Source: an uncultured Lachnospiraceae bacterium (GTDB taxonomy: Bacteria > Bacillota > Clostridia > Lachnospirales > Lachnospiraceae). Taken from it: a DNA stretch of 38,677 nt. A program made the translations under genes and the position numbers. The notes beneath the pieces are model-generated. The model saw only the letters and a list, made by a program, of their open reading frames with translations, searched no databases and was not told the origin of the DNA. The DNA lies in assembly GCA_934376945.1 (NCBI GenBank), contig CAKRPI010000007.1, forward strand, positions 1 to 38,677. Direction: 5' to 3'. Below, piece after piece: positions 25,449-33,562 of this stretch (position 1 is the stretch's first letter; the number at the start of each line of letters is the position of its first letter).

Positions 25449-26426
25449 TTATTCCTGTGCATCTGTAGAATCTGTAGATGTTTCCGTTTGCGCAGGCGTC
25501 TCGGCCTGAGATTCTTTTGATGCTTCAGCTTTTCCGGTCGTACCGGAAGAACCGGAATTATCAGAGACAGAATCGGATGGAACGTATTCCTTACGCTGTA
25601 AAATAACGAGAACCTCCTGCAGATGCCGGAAATCGACGACAGGGGTAATGTACCCGGATTTTGTCAGATTATTGGAGTCATTATTCAGCTCACTGATATA
25701 TCCGATCAAAATACCGGGCAGAAATTTCTCACTGATATAAGAAGTGACGACCTTGTCTCCGACATGAACCTTATTGTCAGAATCAGTTAGTTTGACCAAG
25801 TTTAAAGAACCTTCATCAATCAGACGGAGATCTCCTGCGATGATACACTGATCAGAGGTAGTGGAAACCATTGCGCTGACATTGCTGTTGTCATCTATAA
25901 TAGAACGCACAGTTGCCCAGTTTGGTCCGACCTCAGTGACAATTCCGACAAGTCCGCCGCCGGAAATAACATTGCAGTCCTTCTGAATACCATCTGAGGT
26001 ACCTTTGTCAATCGTAAAAAGCTGAAACCAGTTACCCGATTCTTTTGCGATTACGCGTGCGCCGACTTTTTCATAATCATCGTACTGCTCATCAAGCGAG
26101 AGAAGCTCCCGCAGTCTTGTCAGCTCTTCTTTGTCCTGAACAAGCTGTGTATTCTCCTCAGTGAGAGTGTCGACCTTTGCCTGCAGCTCTTCATTTTCTT
26201 TTCTGAGAGAGACTGCGTCTTCAAAGTTGTCAGTCAGACCGGAAAGCCACGAACCAAAGCCGTTGATTCCCTTCTGAATTGGTGTAATCACAAAGCCGCT
26301 TGCCTGTCTGAGCGGTGAAACTGCATCGTTTTCCAGAAAGGAAACAGCAATGAGACCGGTGCACAGAACGCTAAGACCGATCAGAATCGATTTATTTTTT
26401 AAAGTGTCATTTGTCTTTTTTTTCAT
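25449..26426 (-). CDS. mreC: Rod shape-determining protein MreC
   Basis: MreC links the cytoskeleton-guided elongasome to PBP2 outside the membrane. The protein has about 325 residues: a membrane anchor near 14-33, a coiled coil around 65-105 rich in Glu/Leu, the two beta-barrel domains (ISGGGLVGIVTEVGPNWATV, then VTSYISEKFLPGILIGYI), and a C-terminal tail of about 40 residues rich in Ser, Thr, Glu and Ala. I use the ATG at 26426, but a TTG two codons upstream is also possible. It follows mreB by 13 bases. Confidence 0.94.
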   Translation of the reverse strand: MKKKTNDTLKNKSILIGLSVLCTGLIAVSFLENDAVSPLRQASGFVITPIQKGINGFGSWLSGLTDNFEDAVSLRKENEELQAKVDTLTEENTQLVQDKEELTRLRELLSLDEQYDDYEKVGARVIAKESGNWFQLFTIDKGTSDGIQKDCNVISGGGLVGIVTEVGPNWATVRSIIDDNSNVSAMVSTTSDQCIIAGDLRLIDEGSLNLVKLTDSDNKVHVGDKVVTSYISEKFLPGILIGYISELNNDSNNLTKSGYITPVVDFRHLQEVLVILQRKEYVPSDSVSDNSGSSGTTGKAEASKESQAETPAQTETSTDSTDAQE

Positions 26427-26439
26427 AACCAACCTGCCC

Positions 26440-27459
26440 CTATCTCATGACAGCCAGATCACTCAGGGAATAAGTGGACTGTCTCAGATCTTTATTATTC
26501 ATAATTTCTACCAGACCGCGGACCGTGCTGTTTTTGGGATCCTGAATATGATGAAATTCAATTCCTGTTTCTTTTTGTATGTATTCCGGAAGATTCTGGA
26601 TCATGGAAACACCGCCGCTTAAGTATATCCCCTCACGGGCAACGTCTTTCATAAGCTGAGGAGGAATCCGATTGTAGACGGATTTGATGCTTTCCACAAT
26701 CGAATCGATTGTATCAATAATGGCAACACTGACGGCAAGTGACGGAATGAGATCCGATTTTGGAAGCCCGGACAGTGTGTGAATACCGAACACCTTCTGT
26801 TCAAGACGTGGTCCGTTAATCATAAAGGCAAGGTTATTCTTGAGCGATTCTGCAGTCTTGCGACCGATGCTTAAATTAAATTTTCTGCGGACCATAGTAC
26901 AGATATCCTCATCAAGTCTTCGTCCGCCGATTTTCAAAGTCTGGCTTAAAATTACTTTTCCGGAAGAAATAACGGAGATTTCCGTTGTGTCCGCTCCGAT
27001 ATTTACGATCATGTGACCGCGGGAAGAAAGAACCGGTAGCTCTGCACTTACCGCATCTGCGATTCCCTTATCAATCAGGCGAATCTTTCCGGCATTGATT
27101 TTTCCGTTCATAACATGGAAAAAAGCCCGGCGTTCCACTTGCGTAATCTCACTTGGCACGGCTATATATAAAGAAGCATCCGAACCAAATGCACCGGAAA
27201 AGTGTTTCAAAAGAGAGGAAAGAATAATTTCCATCTCGGTGAGATTTGCAATTACACCGCCGGACATTGGCCACACAACCTGTACGTTTCGTGGATTTTT
27301 TTCATAAATTTCATAGGCATCGTTTCCGACGGCAAGAACATCCCGATCGTTGCGAAGCGCTACTATATTTTTGTCATAAAGAAATTTTTTTCCGCTTTTA
27401 TCTTTGATTTTTATCGTATCAGTGCCGAGATCGACACCGCATACCTTTGGAAACAGCAT
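26440..27459 (-). CDS. mreB: MreB-family actin-like protein (divergent)
   Basis: MreB forms membrane-bound filaments that guide the elongation machinery. The 339-residue protein has the actin-fold phosphate-1 motif GVDLGTDTIKI (8-18), IAVPSEITQVERRAF, IVNIGADTTEISVISSGKVI (phosphate 2) and IYLSGGVSMI. It departs from typical MreB at phosphate 1 (TDT for TAN) and in the N-terminal third, so a divergent MreB or Mbl-like paralogue is possible. Position before mreC and mreD supports the shape role. AAGGGG, lying over the radC stop, is the ribosome site. Confidence 0.9.
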   Translation of the reverse strand: MLFPKVCGVDLGTDTIKIKDKSGKKFLYDKNIVALRNDRDVLAVGNDAYEIYEKNPRNVQVVWPMSGGVIANLTEMEIILSSLLKHFSGAFGSDASLYIAVPSEITQVERRAFFHVMNGKINAGKIRLIDKGIADAVSAELPVLSSRGHMIVNIGADTTEISVISSGKVILSQTLKIGGRRLDEDICTMVRRKFNLSIGRKTAESLKNNLAFMINGPRLEQKVFGIHTLSGLPKSDLIPSLAVSVAIIDTIDSIVESIKSVYNRIPPQLMKDVAREGIYLSGGVSMIQNLPEYIQKETGIEFHHIQDPKNSTVRGLVEIMNNKDLRQSTYSLSDLAVMR

Positions 27460-27464
27460 GTATT

Positions 27465-28217
27465 TTACCCCTTGTTGTCTGAAGGCTCCAGCCAGAAGCC
27501 CTGCTCTCTCATGCTGACGGCCTGTCTGTCACCGATAATGATATGATCCAGCAGTTCAATACCAAGCATGGCGCCTGCTGCTCTGACTCTCTCCGTCAGA
27601 AGGACATCGTCCCGGCTCGGATCCGGAACACCACTCGGGTGGTTGTGTAAAAGCAGAATACTGACAGCCTGATGACGGATGGCTTCGATATAAATCTCAC
27701 GCGGGGAGATTAAAGAAGCACGCACGGTTCCCTTGGAAATAATTTCATCGCGGATCAGCTTCCCTTTACTGTTAAGCATAACAAGAAGCAGAACCTCCTG
27801 CTCTTCATGGCGTAATGTCTCCATATAATAGGAGGAGACAGAGGCCGGATCGTGAAAAGAAACGGTTTCAGAAAAATTTGCACGTGCGATTCGCTTGGAA
27901 AGCTCTGCGATGCATTTGATCTGAAGGGCTTTTACTTTCCCGAGACCGTGGATCTTCTGTAAATCAGAAATCGACATATGATAAATGCCAAGCAGGCCAT
28001 TGCCACCATTGGCAAGCACATTTCTTGACAGCTCTAATGCCGATTGTCCACGGGAACCGGTACGAAGAATGACAGCCAGAAGCTCTGCGTCACTTAATGC
28101 AGAAGTACCTCTGGCAATGCCTTTTTCGTATGGCCGTTCCTCTTCCGGTATGCTTTTGATCGTAGTATGTGGGTGCTGTGTTTCTGTCTGCTTTTCGAGA
28201 TCTTTTGTTTTATTCAT
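27465..28217 (-). CDS. radC: RadC-family JAMM-domain protein
   Basis: RadC is widespread; despite its name its role in DNA repair is unproven. The 250-residue protein has an N-terminal helix-hairpin-helix region (about 85-105, SDLQKIHGLGKVKALQIKC) and the JAMM/MPN metal-binding motif LLHNHPSGVPDPSRDD. Adjacency to mreB is conserved in many bacteria, including B. subtilis. I see no clear Shine-Dalgarno before the ATG at 28217, and no convincing promoter in the 77 bases upstream, so its start is less certain. Confidence 0.92.
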   Translation of the reverse strand: MNKTKDLEKQTETQHPHTTIKSIPEEERPYEKGIARGTSALSDAELLAVILRTGSRGQSALELSRNVLANGGNGLLGIYHMSISDLQKIHGLGKVKALQIKCIAELSKRIARANFSETVSFHDPASVSSYYMETLRHEEQEVLLLVMLNSKGKLIRDEIISKGTVRASLISPREIYIEAIRHQAVSILLLHNHPSGVPDPSRDDVLLTERVRAAGAMLGIELLDHIIIGDRQAVSMREQGFWLEPSDNKG

Positions 28218-28294
28218 TTTTTATAAAGTATTCTCTCACCCGAATCATTAAAACATTTTATCATAATTTTTTTGCAAAGTATACACCCAGACTA

Positions 28295-29953
28295 TTAATT
28301 TTTTCTGTAGGCGTGATATAAGGCTTCTGCGACACGGATTCCGTCGACTGCTGCCGAAGTGATACCGCCGGCATAGCCGGCACCTTCCCCACATGGATAG
28401 ATACCGGGGAAATCCGGAGACTGGAACTCTTCTGTCCGTACAATGCGTACGGGTGAAGAAGTACGGCTTTCAACAGCGGACAAAAGAGCATCCTCGCGGT
28501 CAAAGCCGGGAATGCGCCTGCCAAAGGCATGGATTCCTTCGATCAGTGCCTGGTTTAAAGATTCCGGAAGAATTTCTCCAAGATCAGCAAAAGCCCATAA
28601 GCCTTTGATCCTTGGAACAACAGAATTATCGGGAATATTTTCTGAATGCTTCTTTTCAACGGAGCAACAAAAGTCTTTGAAGGTCTGCACAGGAACTTTT
28701 CCGTCTGCGCATCGATAAGCGGCTTCCTCGAGTCTTTGCTGGAAAGCTATGCCGTCAAGAGGAGAATCACTGTTCCTGTAATCTTCCGGTGAGACTGTGA
28801 CAACGATGGCGCTGTTTGCATTTTGACTGCTGCGGTCGCTGTAGCTCATACCGTTTACGGCAAGGCGTCCCTCCTCAGAGGAGGCATTGACAACGTACCC
28901 GCCCGGACACATGCAAAAGGAGTAGACTCCTCTTCCGTTTTCACATTTATGCGTGACTTTGTACGGAGCTGCGCCGAAATCATACGGACAGTCTTTTCCA
29001 TACATCGCCTCATCAATCATACTCTGTGGATGCTGAATACGCATACCGACTGCAAATGATTTTTGCTGCATGGAAAATCCCATTTGGTGCAGCAGAGAAA
29101 ACGTATCTCTGGCGCTGTGTCCGATCGCTAGGACAAGATGGTCTGCTTCAAGCGATGACTGGCCATTGCCTATAGAAATGCAATAGCGAGCCTGCTTTGG
29201 ATCAGAACGGTCAGATGAGACTGAGATTCCGGTCAGACAGCTTTCAAAACGGAAAGTACCGCCAAGACTGATAATTTCATCCCTGATGTGTCTGACGACA
29301 GAAACCAGAACGTCTGTTCCGATGTGCGGTTTATGGTCATATAAAATAGAGGGGTCTGCGCCTGCATTTACAAATTCACGCAGGACAAAACGGATCTTCC
29401 CACCCGGATCTTTGATCAGGGTATTTAATTTTCCGTCAGAAAAGGTACCGGCACCGCCCTCTCCAAACTGGACGTTGGAGGCGGGATTTAGTTTACCGGT
29501 CTCCCAGAAAGCGCGGACCGTCTCCATCCGCGTCTCCACCGGTTCACCGCGTTCCAGAATGATCGGCTTTAGGCCGGCTCTTGCGAGCATCAGTGCACAG
29601 AACAGGCCGGAAGGACCGCTGCCGATGATGACTGGTGGCCGTAGTATATTTGCTGCGCCAAAGGATGGATCAGATGGAAACTGATAGGGGGAAACGTTGA
29701 CAAGGGTTACCTTTTTTGTTTTCAGACGCTTCAGGATTTCCTTTGGCTGTTCGAGCTGTACATCCACCGTATATACATAGAAAAAGTCCGGTTTGTTGCG
29801 TGCATCGATGGATCTTCGTATAATTTCATAGTGGAACGGCTGCTTTTTCAGCCGGAGGATTCTGCGGATCTCCTGCTTTATCTCCTGTCTGGAATGATCC
29901 GGGCGGAGCTTCAATTCACTGATTCGCAGCATAGAAACTGTGGAATAACGCAT
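28295..29953 (-). CDS. FAD-dependent oxidoreductase, COG2509 type
   Basis: The 552-residue protein has an N-terminal extension of about 100 residues, then the dinucleotide-binding motif VIIGSGPSGLFCALMLARAG, ERGEPVETR, and the family-typical QFGEGGAGTFSDGKL. Near the C-terminus GIYPCGEGAGYAGGITSAAVDG binds FAD. These uncharacterised flavoproteins occur in many Firmicutes and Bacteroidetes; the substrate is unknown. The ATG at 29953 is preceded by GAGG; an ATG 11 codons upstream lies in a tandem CATTATAAAT repeat (plus strand) and lacks a site. It has a strong promoter and stands alone, upstream of radC. Confidence 0.88.
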   Translation of the reverse strand: MRYSTVSMLRISELKLRPDHSRQEIKQEIRRILRLKKQPFHYEIIRRSIDARNKPDFFYVYTVDVQLEQPKEILKRLKTKKVTLVNVSPYQFPSDPSFGAANILRPPVIIGSGPSGLFCALMLARAGLKPIILERGEPVETRMETVRAFWETGKLNPASNVQFGEGGAGTFSDGKLNTLIKDPGGKIRFVLREFVNAGADPSILYDHKPHIGTDVLVSVVRHIRDEIISLGGTFRFESCLTGISVSSDRSDPKQARYCISIGNGQSSLEADHLVLAIGHSARDTFSLLHQMGFSMQQKSFAVGMRIQHPQSMIDEAMYGKDCPYDFGAAPYKVTHKCENGRGVYSFCMCPGGYVVNASSEEGRLAVNGMSYSDRSSQNANSAIVVTVSPEDYRNSDSPLDGIAFQQRLEEAAYRCADGKVPVQTFKDFCCSVEKKHSENIPDNSVVPRIKGLWAFADLGEILPESLNQALIEGIHAFGRRIPGFDREDALLSAVESRTSSPVRIVRTEEFQSPDFPGIYPCGEGAGYAGGITSAAVDGIRVAEALYHAYRKN

Positions 29954-29973
29954 CGGTTTTACCTCATAATTTT

Positions 29974-29993
29974 CATTATAAATCATTATAAAT
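29974..29993. repeat. Two tandem copies of a 10-base unit
   Basis: CATTATAAAT occurs twice in direct succession within the leader of the FAD oxidoreductase gene. It may be a chance AT-rich duplication. Confidence 0.5.
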
Positions 29994-30015
29994 ATGTTTC
30001 GGAATTTCGTTCTCT

Positions 30016-30044
30016 ATGATACCGTTTCCGCTCTTTCCCGTCAA
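30016..30044 (-). promoter_or_regulatory. Promoter of the FAD oxidoreductase gene
   Basis: On the minus strand TTGACG (30039-30044, 5 of 6 matches) and TATCAT (30016-30021, 5 of 6) are separated by exactly 17 bases. The expected transcript would start about 55 bases upstream of the ATG. Confidence 0.7.
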
Positions 30045-30098
30045 CCCTTTCGAAAATACAAAGAAAAAAAACACAATTTTTTCAAAAATGCAACACAA

Positions 30099-30148
30099 AA
30101 GTGTCACACTTCCCTCTTATTGTGTAGTATGTATTGAGAAATCAATAC
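30099..30148 (+). promoter_or_regulatory. Candidate promoter, operator palindrome and leader hairpin of the secreted-protein gene
   Basis: A perfect 13-base palindrome AAGTGTCACACTT (30099-30111) overlaps a poor -35 (TGTCAC, 30102-30107), 17 bases before TAGTAT (30125-30130). Directly after it GTATTGA and TCAATAC (30131-30137 and 30142-30148) form a 7-bp hairpin around GAAA. The weak -35 together with a palindrome suggests a regulated promoter. Confidence 0.4.
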
Positions 30149-30179
30149 GAATGACCGATAAGAAAGGACTTGAATAATT

Positions 30180-31037
30180 ATGAAAAGAAATTATGTAGCA
30201 GTTATGCTTGGACTGGCCTTGACGGTATCTTCAGTCAGCGCGTTCGCAAGTGAGGGAACAACAGAAGCAGGTACCGAGGCTGCGACCGAGGCTGTGACCG
30301 AGCAGGCATCTGAGGGTTCCGTAGATGAAGAAACCACGACAGTTTACGGACAGGTGACAGAGGTTACTTCTGATTCGATCACGATTACAAAGGGTGATCT
30401 TGTAGAGGAAGCAGCTGATACAGAAAATGCAGAGGCAACTACAGAGGCTGCATCAGACAGCGAGGCAACCACAGAGGCAGCAACAGAGGCTGCATCAGAT
30501 AGCACAGAGGGTGTCACAGAGAACGCAGGCAGCGAGGAGTTATCCGCAGGACAGGAAAACATGACACTGGAGCTCTCCACGGAGACTGCGACTTACAAAT
30601 TTGCGCCGGATGCAGTGATTACAGAGCTTGCATCGACAGAGGATATTGTGGCTGAGGATGCAGCAGATGCTGAGGCAACAGAAGCGTCCACAGAAGCTGC
30701 AGCCGAAGAAGTAACAGAAGCTGCAACCGAGGCAGCCACAGAGGCTGCAACAGAAGCCGGCACAGACACTGAGACCGGTGAGTCAGACGAAGCAACGGAT
30801 ATTGAAGTGGCGGATGAAAACAGCGAGGCTACAGATGATATGATTGAGATTACCACAGATGATATCCTGGCTGGTGACATCGTAGCATTGGAGGTAAATG
30901 CAGACGGCGAGGTTACTTCTCTTACGATCCTTGCATATGGTACCGGCAGCTATGTAGATACCACAGAGGCAGAGACAGATCTTGCAGAGGAAGCTCTGCT
31001 TGGAGATGAGGCAGTCACAGAGGCTGTAACCGAGTAA
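30180..31037 (+). CDS. Secreted Thr/Glu/Ala-rich low-complexity protein
   Basis: This is a 285-residue exported protein of unknown function. A signal peptide (1-23) ends in AFA before S24. The mature protein has short Thr/Glu/Ala repeats (TEAATEA-type) at 26-48, 78-125, 158-220 and 260-285. Between them are three ordered, strand-rich stretches: TTTVYGQVTEVTSDSITITKG (52-72), an ENMTLELSTETATYKF segment (126-150), and MIEITTDDILAGDIVALEVN onward (221-255). They resemble pieces of one small beta domain split by low-complexity loops. It is very acidic, with no sorting signal or membrane anchor. AAAGGA is 11 bases before the ATG. It is transcribed alone and ends at a strong terminator. Confidence 0.85.
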   Translation: MKRNYVAVMLGLALTVSSVSAFASEGTTEAGTEAATEAVTEQASEGSVDEETTTVYGQVTEVTSDSITITKGDLVEEAADTENAEATTEAASDSEATTEAATEAASDSTEGVTENAGSEELSAGQENMTLELSTETATYKFAPDAVITELASTEDIVAEDAADAEATEASTEAAAEEVTEAATEAATEAATEAGTDTETGESDEATDIEVADENSEATDDMIEITTDDILAGDIVALEVNADGEVTSLTILAYGTGSYVDTTEAETDLAEEALLGDEAVTEAVTE

Positions 31038-31100
31038 CATTTGTCTCAGTCGAGAAGACTCCGACAAAGATAAATGTTCCGTGAATGTCCGTTTTTTTGA

Positions 31101-31163
31101 AAAAGCACGGTATTGGGTGGTCATTACTATAACCTCCAATACTGTGCTTTTTGTGTTTTTTTT
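31101..31163. terminator. Strong bidirectional terminator
   Basis: A 16-bp stem with a single G-U pair joins 31101-31116 with 31136-31151 (AAAAGCACGG... with ...CTGTGCTTTT), followed by TTGTGTTTTTTTT on the plus strand. The minus strand also reads into five U residues. It lies between the convergent secreted-protein gene and thiD. Confidence 0.9.
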
Positions 31164-31193
31164 ACTTTCCTGAATCAGGCAAGTCACTCTTCT

Positions 31194-32027
31194 CTATTGT
31201 GCAGGATTCAGCTTTTGACTGGTGTTTTCCTGGGCAAATTTCCCGGAGATTGCGAATCCATGATTCATTGGCCCGCTTCCGTGGCCGAGATCAAGCATGG
31301 AAGAAAGGGCGCCTGAGATGTAGTCCTTTGCGCGGGCAACTGAATCTGCCATGGAAAAACCTTTTGCCAGATTGGACGCAATCGCGGACGATAAAGTACA
31401 GCCCGTTCCGTGGGTATTTGGATTGTCGATACGCTTTCCGTAAAACCACTGATAAGTGCCGTTTGGCTCAAACAGCAGGTCATTTGCATCATTGATACTG
31501 TGGCCGCCTTTGCATAAAACGGCGCAGTGATACGTTTCTGATATGTGCCGGGCTGCTGTAACCATATCTTCTTCTGAAGAGACAGACAGGCCGGTCAGTT
31601 CCATTGCTTCCGGAATGTTCGGTGTCAGCAGATCAGCAAGGGGAAACAACTCTTCTTTTAAGGTCTGGATCGCATCTGGACGGATAAGACGTGCACCGCT
31701 CGTAGCAATCATAACCGGATCCACTACAATATTTTTTGCATGATATCGGCGGAGACGGTCAGCGATTGTACCGATCAGTTCTTTTTCAGATACCATACCG
31801 ATTTTTACTGCGTCAGGATAAATGTCAGTGAAGATACTGTCAAGCTCCTGTCCGAGAAATTCCGGCGTTGCGTTTAAAATTGCTGTGACACCGGTCGTAT
31901 TCTGGGCAGTCAGGGCGGTAATGGCGCTCATGGCGTAAACACCGTTTGCGAGCATGGTCTTGATATCTGCCTGAATGCCGGCGCCGCCGCTTGAATCACT
32001 TCCGGCGATGGTTAGTGCTGTTTTCAT
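31194..32027 (-). CDS. thiD: Hydroxymethylpyrimidine/phosphomethylpyrimidine kinase
   Basis: ThiD phosphorylates HMP and then HMP-phosphate, giving the pyrimidine half of thiamine. The 277-residue protein has ALTIAGSDSSGGAGIQADIKT, VVDPVMIATSGARL, LTPNIPEAMELTG, and the ATP/anion-hole NTHGTGCTLSSAIA. I use the ATG at 32027, at a good distance from AAAGGA; an ATG 3 codons earlier is too close to the site. It follows thiE by 28 bases and is the last gene of the operon. Confidence 0.95.
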   Translation of the reverse strand: MKTALTIAGSDSSGGAGIQADIKTMLANGVYAMSAITALTAQNTTGVTAILNATPEFLGQELDSIFTDIYPDAVKIGMVSEKELIGTIADRLRRYHAKNIVVDPVMIATSGARLIRPDAIQTLKEELFPLADLLTPNIPEAMELTGLSVSSEEDMVTAARHISETYHCAVLCKGGHSINDANDLLFEPNGTYQWFYGKRIDNPNTHGTGCTLSSAIASNLAKGFSMADSVARAKDYISGALSSMLDLGHGSGPMNHGFAISGKFAQENTSQKLNPAQ

Positions 32028-32055
32028 ATCAATCATCCTTTTGGAAAAATATTTT

Positions 32056-32706
32056 TTATTTCAGTTGAGAAGATACTGTTTCTACGATAGCCTTTTTGAG
32101 AGATTCGGCTGCTGCTTTGATATCTGGTTTGGCATAGATCGCACTGACTACTGCGGCTCCGCAGATGCCGCTTCGGGAAAGCTGATGTACGTTTTCGCGA
32201 GTGATACCGCCGATCGCAACGACCGGAATGGAGACGGCGCTGCAGATTTCCTTTAATGTTTCGTAGGAGACCTCATGTGCGTCTGTTTTTGTTCCGGTCG
32301 GAAAAACAGCGCCGACACCGAGATAATCAGCGCCTGCACGTTCAGCGAAAAGCGCCTGTTCAACTGTTTGTGCGGAAACGCCGATGATTTTGTCATTTCC
32401 GAGCTTTTTGCGGACCTCTCCGGCTGCCATATCACTTTGTCCGACGTGAACACCATCCGCATTCATAGCGAGTGCAATCTCTACATTGTCATTTACGAGA
32501 AATGGGACGTGATAGGAATGGCACAGCTTTTGAAGTTCTTTTGCTTCTTCAAGGAAATGCTCCTCATCAAGCTGCTTTTCACGGAGCTGAAGCATCGTAA
32601 CGCCTCCCTCAAGGCTCTCACGTACGACTTCTTTTAAGGTTCTTCCTTCGAGCCAGTGACGGTCAGTCACGGCGTACAGCAGTAAGTTTTCTTTAGCGCA
32701 CTTCAT
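32056..32706 (-). CDS. thiE: Thiamine phosphate synthase
   Basis: ThiE couples HMP-pyrophosphate and hydroxyethylthiazole phosphate to thiamine phosphate. The 216-residue TIM-barrel protein has LYAVTDRHW, GVTMLQLREK, FLVNDNVEIALAMNADGVHVGQ, and VVAIGGITRENV, all typical. The ATG at 32706 overlaps the end of thiM by 14 bases, implying coupled translation; AAGG lies within thiM. Confidence 0.95.
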   Translation of the reverse strand: MKCAKENLLLYAVTDRHWLEGRTLKEVVRESLEGGVTMLQLREKQLDEEHFLEEAKELQKLCHSYHVPFLVNDNVEIALAMNADGVHVGQSDMAAGEVRKKLGNDKIIGVSAQTVEQALFAERAGADYLGVGAVFPTGTKTDAHEVSYETLKEICSAVSIPVVAIGGITRENVHQLSRSGICGAAVVSAIYAKPDIKAAAESLKKAIVETVSSQLK

Positions 32707-33514
32707 AGCGGGCACCTTCTTTCAATGTTTTTGCATCCATATTGTAAATGGCATCGATAATGCGATTGCGGTAGGTGGAGTTCCCGTCGCCTTTTTGCAT
32801 GTAGCTCCATCCGATCTCTCCTGCCAGTCCCATGGCACAGACGGCTGCGGCGGCGGCTTCAAGCGGATGGTCTTTGTTGGCTGCAAGATACGCAGTCATC
32901 ATGCCGGAGAGCTGACAGCCGGTTCCGGTAATTTTTCCCATCTCCGATCTTCCATTTCGGATCACGTAGCATTTTTCTGCGTCTGCGACAAGGTCGATTG
33001 CACCGGTGACAGCGATCACACAGCCGCGCGCTGCAGCAAAATTCTTTACGAAAGAAATTGCAGCATCAAGATTCTCTTCCGTAACGGCATCAGCGACGTC
33101 GGCATCCACGCCCTTTGTGGTGCCGCTTCCAAGTGCCAGTGTTTTGATTTCAGAGATATTACCGCGGATGGCGGTAAAGGATAATTCCTTCATCAGACGG
33201 AATGCGGTTTCCGTGCGCAGGCTGGAAGCGCCCACGCCGACCGGGTCAAGCAGCAGCACATGATGACACTCCTGCGCTTTTCTTCCTGCGCGAAACATTC
33301 CTTCAATGCTTCGTCTGTTCAGTGTGCCGAGATTGATGTTCAATCCGCTGCAGATTGTAGTGATGTCTTCTACATCATCCGGTTCATCTGACATGATCGG
33401 GCTGCCACCGCAGGCCAGCAGAATATTTGCTACATCATTGACGGTCACGTAGTTTGTGATATTGTGAATGAGCGGAACAGTTTTTCTTACATTTTCAAGA
33501 CAGGTTTCCATCAT
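32693..33514 (-). CDS. thiM: Hydroxyethylthiazole kinase
   Basis: ThiM phosphorylates salvaged hydroxyethylthiazole. The 273-residue ribokinase-fold protein has PLIHNITNYVTVNDVANILLA, SPIMSDEPDDVEDI, VLLLDPVGVGASSLR and ITGTGCQLSG, the anion hole. AAAGGAG precedes the ATG at 33514. Together with thiE and thiD it makes a complete salvage route from thiazole and pyrimidine moieties; no TPP riboswitch is present in the 48 bases upstream. Confidence 0.95.
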   Translation of the reverse strand: MMETCLENVRKTVPLIHNITNYVTVNDVANILLACGGSPIMSDEPDDVEDITTICSGLNINLGTLNRRSIEGMFRAGRKAQECHHVLLLDPVGVGASSLRTETAFRLMKELSFTAIRGNISEIKTLALGSGTTKGVDADVADAVTEENLDAAISFVKNFAAARGCVIAVTGAIDLVADAEKCYVIRNGRSEMGKITGTGCQLSGMMTAYLAANKDHPLEAAAAAVCAMGLAGEIGWSYMQKGDGNSTYRNRIIDAIYNMDAKTLKEGARYEVR

Positions 33515-33562
33515 AACGAATACACTCCTTTGTTTGCGAATAGTTGCTTTACCCTATGGAGA

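Noticed and set aside
30344..30880. Minus-strand Ser/Val/Ala-rich frames opposite the secreted protein
   Set aside because: They are mirror frames of the Thr/Glu/Ala repeats, without a start signal.
31305..31330. CCTGAGATG, resembling a piece of a TPP riboswitch
   Set aside because: It is inside thiD coding sequence and the other conserved blocks of the riboswitch are missing.
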